Below, piece by piece: positions 1 to 7,816 of a stretch of DNA of 28,867 nt. Every line of letters starts with the position of its first letter. Positions within the stretch are counted from its first letter, which is position 1. The stretch is from DATKCT01 sp035513055 (lineage in GTDB: Bacteria > Verrucomicrobiota > Verrucomicrobiia > Verrucomicrobiales > DEV007). A program made the translations under genes and the position numbers. The stretch spans positions 1-28,867 of the forward strand of contig DATKCT010000001.1 in the NCBI GenBank assembly GCA_035513055.1, read 5' to 3'. Under the pieces are notes generated by a model. That model saw only the letters and a program-made list of their open reading frames with translations. It searched no databases and was not told where the DNA came from.

Positions 1-122
1 TCCCAGTCCCCGGCGGCGGGGCCAATGTAGATAGTCTGAGCGCCCGCGTTGCCGGCCGCTGCTGCGACAGCTCCGGCTGCAGCCACGGCCAAGAGCCCAG
101 GTCTCGATAGTATGGATTTCAT
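1..122 (-). CDS. Exported protein, N-terminal fragment (window edge)
   Basis: The sequence shows an ATG at 122-120 on the minus strand followed by an open frame of 40 codons that runs off the window. The product begins MKSILSRPG, followed by an unbroken Ala/Gly/Val/Leu stretch to about residue 28 and a plausible signal-peptidase site after NAGA. The mature part begins QTIYIGPAAGDW, which resembles the start of the large secreted beta-strand-rich (autotransporter- or PEP-CTERM-like) proteins common in Verrucomicrobiota; that comparison is from memory of the family style. The gene starts 24 bases after the stop of the RHS gene on the same strand, so the two are probably co-transcribed. There is no clear ribosome binding site. 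The function cannot be stated. Confidence 0.6.
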   Translation of the reverse strand, partial: MKSILSRPGLLAVAAAGAVAAAAGNAGAQTIYIGPAAGDW

Positions 123-146
123 AGGGCGTTGCTCGTAGGAGTTTCG

Positions 147-3100
147 CTAGCGGTTGCTCGAACTGCCGGTGCCCTTGCCGCGGCTGCACTGGTTCGTCAG
201 TTCTTTGGCCTTCTCCTGGATCAGAAGATTCCGTGCCTTTGTACTAATTTTTGCGGCGGGGATTCCGGCGGTGGCGACATCGATGGCGAGGTTCTTGATC
301 GCATCCTGGCCGAGTTTGTATCTGCACGTATACTCACGGAACTCTTCCGGCGTCATCGTTTCTCGTATCACGTCGGCGTTTGGGTTTCTCACGCAGCCCC
401 AAAACCAGTGGTCGAGGCCGGTGGAATCGACATGGTTGATAGGGTCGCCGCCTGTGAAAGCGTAGAGGTTGCCCCCGTCGGCCCAGAAGAACTCGGTGTC
501 CTTGGTCATGAATCGAGCGGCTTCAGGGTCGTATTCGCGCACACCCAGACGGACCAGGCCCGTGTCGGCGTCGTAGATGCCGCCCCCGAACCCAAAAGGC
601 TGGAATCCGGGGTTGGTGTCGTTGGTCACCCGGCCCCAGACGTCGTAGTCCACGCGCTGGACGACGTTCCCGTTGCTCGCGTTGACCACCAGCCGCGGGC
701 TACCGCGAAAATCGCTGAGGATTGCGTAGGTTTGACCGCCTCTAAGCATGTAAACCGGAGTGACGCCGAAGCCCGGGTAGGCAAACTGGGAGATGATGTT
801 CCCGGAGCCGTCGAGTTCGGCGGCGACGCGCAGGCGGTCCTGCCAGAGGAAGCCTTTCTGCAAGACGCCGTTCACCTCTTTTCCGACGCGCCGCCCGGCT
901 CCATCGATCAGATACTTGATATTCACGCCCGGCAGGTTGGCGGAGAGCAAGTTGCCGTAAGCATCGAAGTGGTAGGTTGTCGACCCGCCTGGGCCGGATT
1001 TCTGCTCGAGGTCTCCGGCGAGGTCGTAGGTGTAGGTGTTGCCCCCGAGAGTGAGCAGGCGGTCCTGCGCGTCGTAGGCGGCATCTCTCGTCGTGCCGCC
1101 TTCGACCGCCTGAAGCCGGTTTAGGTTGGCGTCGTAGGTGTATGTGCCAATCGACGTTCCATCGCGGGAGGCGGACTGGAGCCGTCCAGCGGCGTCGTAG
1201 GTGTAAGTCAGGACGCTTTCCACACCGAGCAGCGTTTCGCGCACTTCGGTCAGCCGGCCCGCCGGGTCGTAGCTGCTGGCGTGAGAATAGAGCGCAGGGC
1301 CGCCCGCGTTGACGGAGTAGCCTGTCACGTTCCCAAAGCGGTTGAACTGCCAGGATCCGCGCAGGGCTCCGAGCGCGTCGGATTGCGGCATCCCGGTCGC
1401 GGGATCGAGCGTCAGCAGGTAATCGCCGACGCGGGTGATCTGGCCGTCGCCATTGAATTCGTAGTCGAAGCCGGTCCCGCCGTCCACGGAGACTCGGGAG
1501 ACGATGCCCTGCGCGTTGTAGGTCCGCCGGACGGCTCCGTTGATCTCGCCCTCCCAAGCGAGTGCGGTGAGCATGTTGGCTGCGAACTGGTAGCCGATGT
1601 CGACGCCGCCCGGACCCTCCACACGCGAAGGTTGATCGGCTCCGGTGTTATAGATGAACGCCGTAGTTCCGTCGGCGGTGGCGACGCTGGAGATTCGCCC
1701 CGCCGCGTCGGAGACCGTGACGATGTCATCGCCATCTGCGCGTCGAACGACGAGCAGTTGGCCATTGCCGTCGAACTCATAGGTAGTGCGGGTATCACCC
1801 TGGGGGATCGCTGGCGGGATATAGGCGCTGGGGTGACCCTCGGCATTGTACTCCAGCCGGTGAGCGCCGCGGCCGGGTGGCGTTAGGCTTGTCATATTGC
1901 TTTCGCCATCGAAGGTGTAGGTGTAAATTCTGCCGCCCGCGAATTCCATCCGTGAGGGGTTGCCCATGGGGTCGTAATCGATGGAAAACGCGCGGCCGTC
2001 GGAATCGGTGAACGAGGCCATCCGTCCCGCGAGGTCGCGTGTGTATTGGTAAACCCGTTGGTCGCCGGGAGGGCCTGACACTGCCCGGAGAAGATTTCCT
2101 TGCGCATCGTATTCGTAAGAGGTGCTCGCGCCGGAGGGGTCATCGTATTGGGTGAACTGGCCACGTGCGTTGTAAGCGGCAGTGTGGACGAGACCCGCGG
2201 CTGAGACGAGCCGCGTGAAATTGCCGCGCTCGTCGTATTCGACCTGCGCGGTGCGCCCAAGCGCATCGATGATTGCCGATGGGTAGTGGCTCTCGCCCTC
2301 GTACTCGTAGCGTGTCGTGCCGCCGGCGACGTTGTCGGTCTCGCTGATCAGCCGGCCCAGGCGGTCGAACACCCGGCTGAAGGACCGGCCGTCGGAACCC
2401 GTCTCCTCAACCGGGTTGCGATCGGCGTCGCGTTGGATGCGGGCGATGTCGCCGAAGTCGTCGGAGGCTCCGCCGGGGCTGCCGTCGGGGTTAAAGACGT
2501 ACTCCTTCACCCGGCCTGCGCCGTCGGTAAAGCTCGCCACGGCGTCCTCCGGCCGGGTGGGAGGCGCGGGATTCGTCTCGGTACCGAGGCCGGTGGACGG
2601 GTCGATCAGGCCTACGCCAGCGGCTGTGACCAGGGTCCGGTGGATGCCGCCCGGGATATCGGTCGAGACGATGCAGCCAAACGCGTCGTAGATCCGGGTG
2701 GTCTCGCCGCCGTTGGCATCAGTTTCCGAGATCATCAGCGAGCGTTCGTCGTATCCGAATTGCCGGGTCGCGTCGCCTGGAAACCGAACCGAGATGAGGT
2801 CGTCGCCGTCGAAGGTGAACTGTGTGATCCGGCCCGCCGGATCGGTGATGCTGGCGAGCTTGCCGCCGCTGTAGCTGAGCGCCGTCTCGCGCCCCGCCGG
2901 GTCGATGATCCGCGACAGATTTCCGCCGCTGTATTCGTATGTGGTGACGTTGCCGTCTGGATCAGTCATCGTGCGCTGGATGCCGGAGGCGTCAAAACCG
3001 GTTTCGCTGCCGTCCGGATTCCTGCGGACCATGGCTCCGGTGGCGTTATCCACCACCACGAAGCCGATGGCTCCCTTTACCCCGCGCAGGACGCGGCTGT

Positions 3101-5951
3101 CCTCCCTTGCGAGCGAAGCCGCGATGCAGGCGCCGAAGGCGTTGAGGAAAAGCGCTTCGTGGAAGCCCGTGGTAAAGCCGTAAGTCAGGTTGTCGGTAAA
3201 CGCTTGCACATCCGGAAGAAGCACGACTGGACCGGAACCGGGCGCGATGGCGTCAGCGGGGATGAACGCGCCAGGATAACCGTCGTCCTCTTCTGCGCCG
3301 ATGCCTTCCGCCCAGGGGCCGAGATCGGTGATGGCCGAGCCGCCAAAGGGGCGATCGATCTGCGACACGGTTCCGAAGAAACCCTCTAGGATGTCGCCTT
3401 CGATTGGACCGGTGTAGGGTTCGACGGCGTCGGTGGTCTCGACTTGGAACAGGCCGGCAATGCTCTCGATGGCGCCAGCGAAGCTGCCGCGGCCGAGGGT
3501 GTGGTCCAACAAGGCCACCACACAGCCGCCACCCTGGACGAAGGCCATGACGTCGGCCTGTTCGGCAGCACTGAGAGCCCGGCCTTCGGTAGCCGAGCGG
3601 TAGGGGCTGATGAACACGACATCCGCCATCGCAATCTGCGGGGCGGCAAACGCGGTGACCGGCAGCAGGCTGCCGCTGGTCAACCCAGCGAGAGCGGCGC
3701 GGGCATCGTCGAACAAGCTGCCATCCGCCAGCGAGTAGTCGCCGGAAGCCGTCGAGTCGAGCGCTGCCACAGTGAAGGGCAACACAGCGAGCGAGCCGGT
3801 GAAACGGTCGGCGGCTCCGGAACCGTCTGTTACGATGACTCCCACGGGCGATTCCGGATCGCCGTGAACCTGCTGAAGACCGGCGAGACCCCAGCCGTTG
3901 CCGAAGGCAGAGCCGCGCCGGTTGACGATCGCAATCTCGTTTCCGATGTCAGCCGCGACGGATGACCGGATGAAGTTGCTGCTCAGTTTGACCGAGAACG
4001 GGTAGACCCCGGTTCTCAGCGCGCTCGCATTCATGGCGGAGACGATACGGAAAGGCTCATCGAGACCCTCGCTGAAACCGGTGGTCGCCATAAAGGACTC
4101 GATCCCGCAATCCACTCCGCCCAGTTGAAGACGCGCAGAGACGGTCGGAGGCACGGTCGAGCGCACCGAAATCTCCCCATTCATGGGAACCAGCAAATGG
4201 GGATAGGCCTGGTTCGAATTGTAAAAGAACGTCAGCGCCCGTTCCACACCGAGCGACTCGTGGTAGGGAAGCTGAAACCAAGTGCGCAACGCGCCGCTGG
4301 CCGGGGAGACCTGGGAGCTGAAGTGGATGTAGTCGTCCGCATGATCGGAAGAAACGGCGATCAACGCCGGCGGCTTGCGCCCGGACCAGCGATCCTCTGT
4401 TGCGTCGCCCTCATTTAGGCTCTCTCGCGCATCGTTCTTGCTGAACGGCCCACCCGACGACCCCGACGGACCGCCTGAAGGACCGGACGCGCCGCCTGAA
4501 GGACCGGACGGCCCCTCGCAGCAGTCGTCCTCGCAGGGCGGGGGCGGGTCTGGCGGCGGGCCGTTGCTGGGGTCGGGCGGCAACGCCATGTGCCAGTCCG
4601 CCGCACGCACGCCGCCCTCGAAAGTGTCGATCCGCGTGCCGTCGGGGCTGACGCGGCCTTTGCCCACGATCGCGAACGCGCCCAATTGCGGATCGAGCGA
4701 CCAGAGGTCGGTTTCGGTGCCGGGAGCCAGCCCGTCGATGTTGGGGAAACTGATGGGCGCCGGCTCGGCGAAGATGACGCCGACAGGCTGGATCGTGATG
4801 AGCAGTCCGGGGTCGAGGTTCTCCGGCAGCGCTGCCGGGGCTAGACCCTCGGGCACCTCCGAGATCGACAGCTCGCCCGTGAACTCATCCTCGCCCAGTA
4901 TCGCAGTGTGCGGAGCCACCGTCAGCGTGATCGCCAGGTCGGGGTTCTCCACTACAGTGGTGGAAATGGGGTCAACCGTGGTCAGGCTCACGGCCGCGAT
5001 CCGCGGCAGGTAGAACGGCCGTTCCACCACGTTGTCAATGCCGCCGACAATGCCGATGGCCTCGCGAAAGCCGGCGTAAGGCGAGCCGTCGGGCGCCGGG
5101 AGCGCATCCGCCGTGGCCAGGTCGAGCACCTGCATGCCTCCGGGAATTCCTTGGAGCAGGAAGCGTCCATCAGCTCCGGTCGCGTCGACGATCCCGGTTC
5201 CTAACAGAGACACCGCAACGCCTTGGACCGGCCGGGTATCCCCTGCCACGGCGTCCGTCGTGTCCAACACGATGCCCGAGAGCGAGGTCTCCCCCCCGGC
5301 CGGCGGCTGCTGAACGGTGAAGCTGATCGGCAACCGGCCGCTGCTGCTGCCGTTGAAGGCCAGGAAGGTGATGACGTGAACGCCGATCTGATCTACCGAT
5401 GGCGTCCACGAAAATCCGCCCGTCGTCATGTTCAACGTCGCCCCCGCGGGAAGCGGCAACGGCTCGGCGACAAAAGACACATCGAGCCCGCCGGGATCCG
5501 TCGCCGCAAGCGTGAAGCTCACCCGCTGTCCGGGAAAGATGGAGCGGTTGGTGGCAGGAGGATCATCGAATACGGGCGCGGTGGGATCGAGCATCGCCTC
5601 GGTCAACCGGAAATAGGCGCTGCCGGACGGGCCGACGGGAATAGCCAGGTGGAAGACGCCGTCCTGCAGATTTGGCGTCCCCGGAAAATCCTGCCACTGC
5701 TCGGAGGAGCCGAGATCTCCGCTCGACTCCAGTTGCACATTTTCGCCGGTGTCCGGCCATGTCACTTCGACGGTATCCCCATCCAAGAGATCGATATCGA
5801 TGGAAGGAAGCGCGTTCAGGTCGCGCTCCGGGAAGGGGAGCAACAAAAAAGCGGTCATCATCGCCGCCGCGCCTAAGAACCCGCGCAGCCGGGGCCATGT
5901 CAGCTTCGGAGCGGCGCTCCGGTCCGTGCTATCGGTATGGGCATCAATCAT
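147..5951 (-). CDS. Very large RHS-repeat protein with inserted amidotransferase-like domain
   Basis: The open frame extends to a TTG at 6083, but I place the start at the ATG at 5951 (1934 residues) because it puts a hydrophobic segment at residues 24-40, suiting a signal peptide or anchor. An intermediate ATG at 5996 is also possible. In order, the protein has an Ig-like (He_PIG type) domain at about 125-215, a carboxypeptidase-regulatory-like beta domain at about 220-297 and a Pro/Gly/Ser-rich segment at about 453-503. A Rossmann-like, class I amidotransferase/DUF4350-style insert follows at about 713-969. Many YD/RHS repeats (D..G....Y.YD pattern) run from about 985 to 1840 and end with the conserved core signature (REYDPEAARFMTKD, NLYAFTGGDPINHVDSTGLD). 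An 87-residue unique tip follows, as in polymorphic RHS toxins. RHS repeats normally form a cocoon-like shell around a C-terminal cargo. I do not recognise the tip, and no immunity gene is evident downstream. Confidence 0.9.
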   Translation of the reverse strand: MIDAHTDSTDRSAAPKLTWPRLRGFLGAAAMMTAFLLLPFPERDLNALPSIDIDLLDGDTVEVTWPDTGENVQLESSGDLGSSEQWQDFPGTPNLQDGVFHLAIPVGPSGSAYFRLTEAMLDPTAPVFDDPPATNRSIFPGQRVSFTLAATDPGGLDVSFVAEPLPLPAGATLNMTTGGFSWTPSVDQIGVHVITFLAFNGSSSGRLPISFTVQQPPAGGETSLSGIVLDTTDAVAGDTRPVQGVAVSLLGTGIVDATGADGRFLLQGIPGGMQVLDLATADALPAPDGSPYAGFREAIGIVGGIDNVVERPFYLPRIAAVSLTTVDPISTTVVENPDLAITLTVAPHTAILGEDEFTGELSISEVPEGLAPAALPENLDPGLLITIQPVGVIFAEPAPISFPNIDGLAPGTETDLWSLDPQLGAFAIVGKGRVSPDGTRIDTFEGGVRAADWHMALPPDPSNGPPPDPPPPCEDDCCEGPSGPSGGASGPSGGPSGSSGGPFSKNDARESLNEGDATEDRWSGRKPPALIAVSSDHADDYIHFSSQVSPASGALRTWFQLPYHESLGVERALTFFYNSNQAYPHLLVPMNGEISVRSTVPPTVSARLQLGGVDCGIESFMATTGFSEGLDEPFRIVSAMNASALRTGVYPFSVKLSSNFIRSSVAADIGNEIAIVNRRGSAFGNGWGLAGLQQVHGDPESPVGVIVTDGSGAADRFTGSLAVLPFTVAALDSTASGDYSLADGSLFDDARAALAGLTSGSLLPVTAFAAPQIAMADVVFISPYRSATEGRALSAAEQADVMAFVQGGGCVVALLDHTLGRGSFAGAIESIAGLFQVETTDAVEPYTGPIEGDILEGFFGTVSQIDRPFGGSAITDLGPWAEGIGAEEDDGYPGAFIPADAIAPGSGPVVLLPDVQAFTDNLTYGFTTGFHEALFLNAFGACIAASLAREDSRVLRGVKGAIGFVVVDNATGAMVRRNPDGSETGFDASGIQRTMTDPDGNVTTYEYSGGNLSRIIDPAGRETALSYSGGKLASITDPAGRITQFTFDGDDLISVRFPGDATRQFGYDERSLMISETDANGGETTRIYDAFGCIVSTDIPGGIHRTLVTAAGVGLIDPSTGLGTETNPAPPTRPEDAVASFTDGAGRVKEYVFNPDGSPGGASDDFGDIARIQRDADRNPVEETGSDGRSFSRVFDRLGRLISETDNVAGGTTRYEYEGESHYPSAIIDALGRTAQVEYDERGNFTRLVSAAGLVHTAAYNARGQFTQYDDPSGASTSYEYDAQGNLLRAVSGPPGDQRVYQYTRDLAGRMASFTDSDGRAFSIDYDPMGNPSRMEFAGGRIYTYTFDGESNMTSLTPPGRGAHRLEYNAEGHPSAYIPPAIPQGDTRTTYEFDGNGQLLVVRRADGDDIVTVSDAAGRISSVATADGTTAFIYNTGADQPSRVEGPGGVDIGYQFAANMLTALAWEGEINGAVRRTYNAQGIVSRVSVDGGTGFDYEFNGDGQITRVGDYLLTLDPATGMPQSDALGALRGSWQFNRFGNVTGYSVNAGGPALYSHASSYDPAGRLTEVRETLLGVESVLTYTYDAAGRLQSASRDGTSIGTYTYDANLNRLQAVEGGTTRDAAYDAQDRLLTLGGNTYTYDLAGDLEQKSGPGGSTTYHFDAYGNLLSANLPGVNIKYLIDGAGRRVGKEVNGVLQKGFLWQDRLRVAAELDGSGNIISQFAYPGFGVTPVYMLRGGQTYAILSDFRGSPRLVVNASNGNVVQRVDYDVWGRVTNDTNPGFQPFGFGGGIYDADTGLVRLGVREYDPEAARFMTKDTEFFWADGGNLYAFTGGDPINHVDSTGLDHWFWGCVRNPNADVIRETMTPEEFREYTCRYKLGQDAIKNLAIDVATAGIPAAKISTKARNLLIQEKAKELTNQCSRGKGTGSSSNR
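4471..4510. repeat. 19-bp tandem direct repeat inside RHS gene
   Basis: CCGCCTGAAGGACCGGACG occurs at 4471-4489 and again at 4492-4510, a 21-base period (7 codons). It encodes part of the Gly/Pro/Ser-rich linker (GPSGPSGGASG pattern) of the RHS protein. The in-frame period suggests that the linker grew by slippage. Confidence 0.75.
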
Positions 5952-6391
5952 CAGATCTTTTGGAAGGATCAAGGTTGAACGAGACCTTCTCTCCATTCTG
6001 AAGCGGGACGAAGAGAGGGCCAGCGGAGCGCTACTGCGGCAGTTCGGAGGGTCGATGCTTCTATGGATTCCTGTGCGAGTCAAATAGGTTTTGTGTTGGT
6101 TCGAAGCACTTTCCCTGTCTGGGCGGAACGACTATGCAGCGCGGGGCCCGGGCGTCGCGAGGCAGCGGCCCATGCTGACAACTCCAAGCGCGAGGCGATT
6201 CGGATGCGATGGGACGGATGCCGGATCCTGTGATCACCGAAGTCTTTAAGTCCGGCAATTCCTGCGCCGGGTGCGGATTCCCCGAAAGTTCGGAGTTCCG
6301 TCCCCCGAACGTGCCAGCGCCTGTGGAGGGGGCGCCGCCCTACTCATTTCGCGTCCCGCCTAACCAAAGAGATGACGAGCGCCCAGTGTCC
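5952..6391. other. Spacer between zinc-ribbon gene and RHS gene
   Basis: These 440 bases hold no convincing gene; the open frames here lack recognisable protein features. The minus strand carries a terminator-like hairpin at 6288-6310. A weak TTGACT hexamer at 6083-6078 is followed 17 bases later by AAGCAT, a poor -10 match. If that were the RHS promoter, transcription would start downstream of the TTG at 6083, which would agree with translation from 5996 or 5951. Another short hairpin (CCGGC/GCCGG) lies at 6252-6270. Confidence 0.4.
6285..6310 (-). terminator. Possible terminator after zinc-ribbon gene
   Basis: On the minus strand GTTCGG (6310-6305) pairs with CCGAAC (6293-6288) around an 11-base loop, and TTT follows immediately. 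It lies about 80 bases after the zinc-ribbon stop. An overlapping alternative pairing, CCGAA/TTCGG at 6282-6293, would exclude it. The stem is short and the U-run weak. Confidence 0.3.
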
Positions 6392-6625
6392 TCAGGCCCG
6401 GTCTCGCAGCTCCGAAACGCCATCGGCTTCCGCGCAATGATCGCAGCAGTAGTAAACCCCCTCCTTCTCCAGCCCGTGGCCGATGATTCGGATCCCGCAC
6501 TTCTTGCAACGCGGCGCGAGCTTGTGAATCGCGCACTCGAAACTGTCGAACGTGTAGGCTTCTCCGCGCATATGCACTTCGAAGGTTTTGTCATATTCGT
6601 TTCCGCATGTGTCACAAAGCCGCAT
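6392..6625 (-). CDS. Small four-cluster cysteine protein, probable zinc ribbon
   Basis: I place the start at the ATG at 6625, giving 77 residues; the frame stays open far upstream but there it overlaps rsgA and has no protein-like character. The sequence shows four cysteine sites: CDTCG (4-8), CAIH (31-34), CKKCG (40-44) and CCDHC (60-64). This spacing suggests one or two treble-clef or zinc-ribbon knuckles binding Zn. Between them lie the conserved-looking phrases FDSFECAIH and IIGHGLE..GVYYCCDHC, which I recall from small hypothetical proteins spread across several bacterial phyla, sometimes labelled metallothionein-like. There is no signal peptide, so it is probably cytoplasmic. It lies 166 bases after rsgA on the same strand, with no clear ribosome binding site. 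The role is unknown. Confidence 0.8.
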   Translation of the reverse strand: MRLCDTCGNEYDKTFEVHMRGEAYTFDSFECAIHKLAPRCKKCGIRIIGHGLEKEGVYYCCDHCAEADGVSELRDRA

Positions 6626-6791
6626 GAGATCTATATCGGTTAGAGTTAAAGAAGCGACGAACGTTGTCCTGATCCAATGAAAGGATGCGCGCCCGGGGAC
6701 GGGAAGACAAGCTTTTTCGCCTTGGACTTCTCGAGCGTGCGCTCGCTCCGCCCGATGCCTTATGATATTCGCGGCCTTCGTTTTGGGCGGA

Positions 6792-7799
6792 TTACCGGCG
6801 GCGCTGATTGACAGCGGAGATTTCCTCGGCGAGCCGGAGGAAGTTGTCGTAGCGGCGACGTTCCAGGAGTCCTTCGTCGAGAGCGGCGCGGACGCGGCAT
6901 CCGGCGTCGCTACGGTGCCGGCAGTTCGGGAAGCGACATTGGGCGGCGAGGGCTTCGATGTCGGCAAAGCTTTCGCGGAGGGCGTCTTTGTCGCTCCAGA
7001 TATGGAGTTCCCGCATGCCGGGATTGTCTATGAGGAGCCCGCCTTGGGGGAGTAGAAGGGCTCGCCTGGCGGTGGTGGTGTGGCGGCCCTTGCCGGTGTG
7101 GGCATTGACAGCGGCGGTGTCTTGAAGGGGTCGTTCCAGGAGGGCATTGAGAAGGGTGGACTTGCCTACGCCCGAGGATCCGACCAGGGCGGAGACGATA
7201 CCGGGGCGGCAGTACGGATGAAGGGCTTCCAAACCGGAACGTTGCAACGCGCTGATGGCATGGGAGGGGGCCTGGCCGGTTACGGACTTGAGGCTCGAGA
7301 GACGTTGGGCGACTTCGGAGGCGGGAAGGAGGTCGGCTTTATTGAGGAGCACGACCGGGGCTGCTCCGCCTTCCTGGGCGAGGAGCAGATAGCGTTCGAT
7401 GCGTCCGGGCCGCAGGTCGACATCGACATCGGTTACGAGAAGGACAAAGTCGACGTTGGCAGCGACCATTTGTTGCGCCGTTTCTTTGCCCGGGGCCTTT
7501 CGGCAGAAGCAGGAGCGGCGCGGAAGCCGGTGTTCGATGCGGGCGGGGTGGCCGGGCGGCGAGTTCGAGTCGCGGCGGATGGCGACCCAGTCGCCGACGG
7601 TGGGAAGCTCTGCCGCTGAGGCGGCCTGGTGTTTGAGGCGGCCGCTGAGCACCGCCGGGTCTTCTGCTCCGCAAGCGGTGAGCACGCAGAGCCCTCCTCC
7701 AAAGTCGGCAGTCACCAGAGCCGCTTCGAGGCCGCGGTCCCGGAATGGAGCGAAGCCAACATCGAGGGCGTCGTTCCAGCCGAGATCGCGCAGGTCCAT
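6792..7799 (-). CDS. rsgA: Ribosome small-subunit-dependent GTPase A
   Basis: RsgA is a late-acting assembly factor of the 30S ribosomal subunit whose GTPase is stimulated by that subunit. The 335-residue product shows the family's hallmarks: an N-terminal OB-fold region (about 25-100, with PTVGDWVAI), then a circularly permuted GTPase in which G4 (NKAD, 153-156) precedes G1 (GSSGVGKST, 207-215) and G3 (DNPGM, 258-262). A C-terminal zinc knuckle follows, C288-x4-C293-x-H295-x5-C301. The length is normal. The gene starts 17 bases after the sialate O-acetylesterase stop and probably shares its transcript. The only internal methionine before the OB-fold is the first, which supports the start. 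No Shine-Dalgarno sequence is visible (the upstream bases are CCCTTCCTGT). The assignment is secure. Confidence 0.97.
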   Translation of the reverse strand: MDLRDLGWNDALDVGFAPFRDRGLEAALVTADFGGGLCVLTACGAEDPAVLSGRLKHQAASAAELPTVGDWVAIRRDSNSPPGHPARIEHRLPRRSCFCRKAPGKETAQQMVAANVDFVLLVTDVDVDLRPGRIERYLLLAQEGGAAPVVLLNKADLLPASEVAQRLSSLKSVTGQAPSHAISALQRSGLEALHPYCRPGIVSALVGSSGVGKSTLLNALLERPLQDTAAVNAHTGKGRHTTTARRALLLPQGGLLIDNPGMRELHIWSDKDALRESFADIEALAAQCRFPNCRHRSDAGCRVRAALDEGLLERRRYDNFLRLAEEISAVNQRRR

Positions 7800-7816
7800 A
7801 CAGGAAGGGCCGTCCC

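Noticed and set aside
5952..6083. Extension of the RHS protein to a TTG start at 6083
   Set aside because: The extra 44 residues would place a charged stretch before the signal-like segment, and there is no ribosome binding site. The ATG at 5951 is the simpler start.
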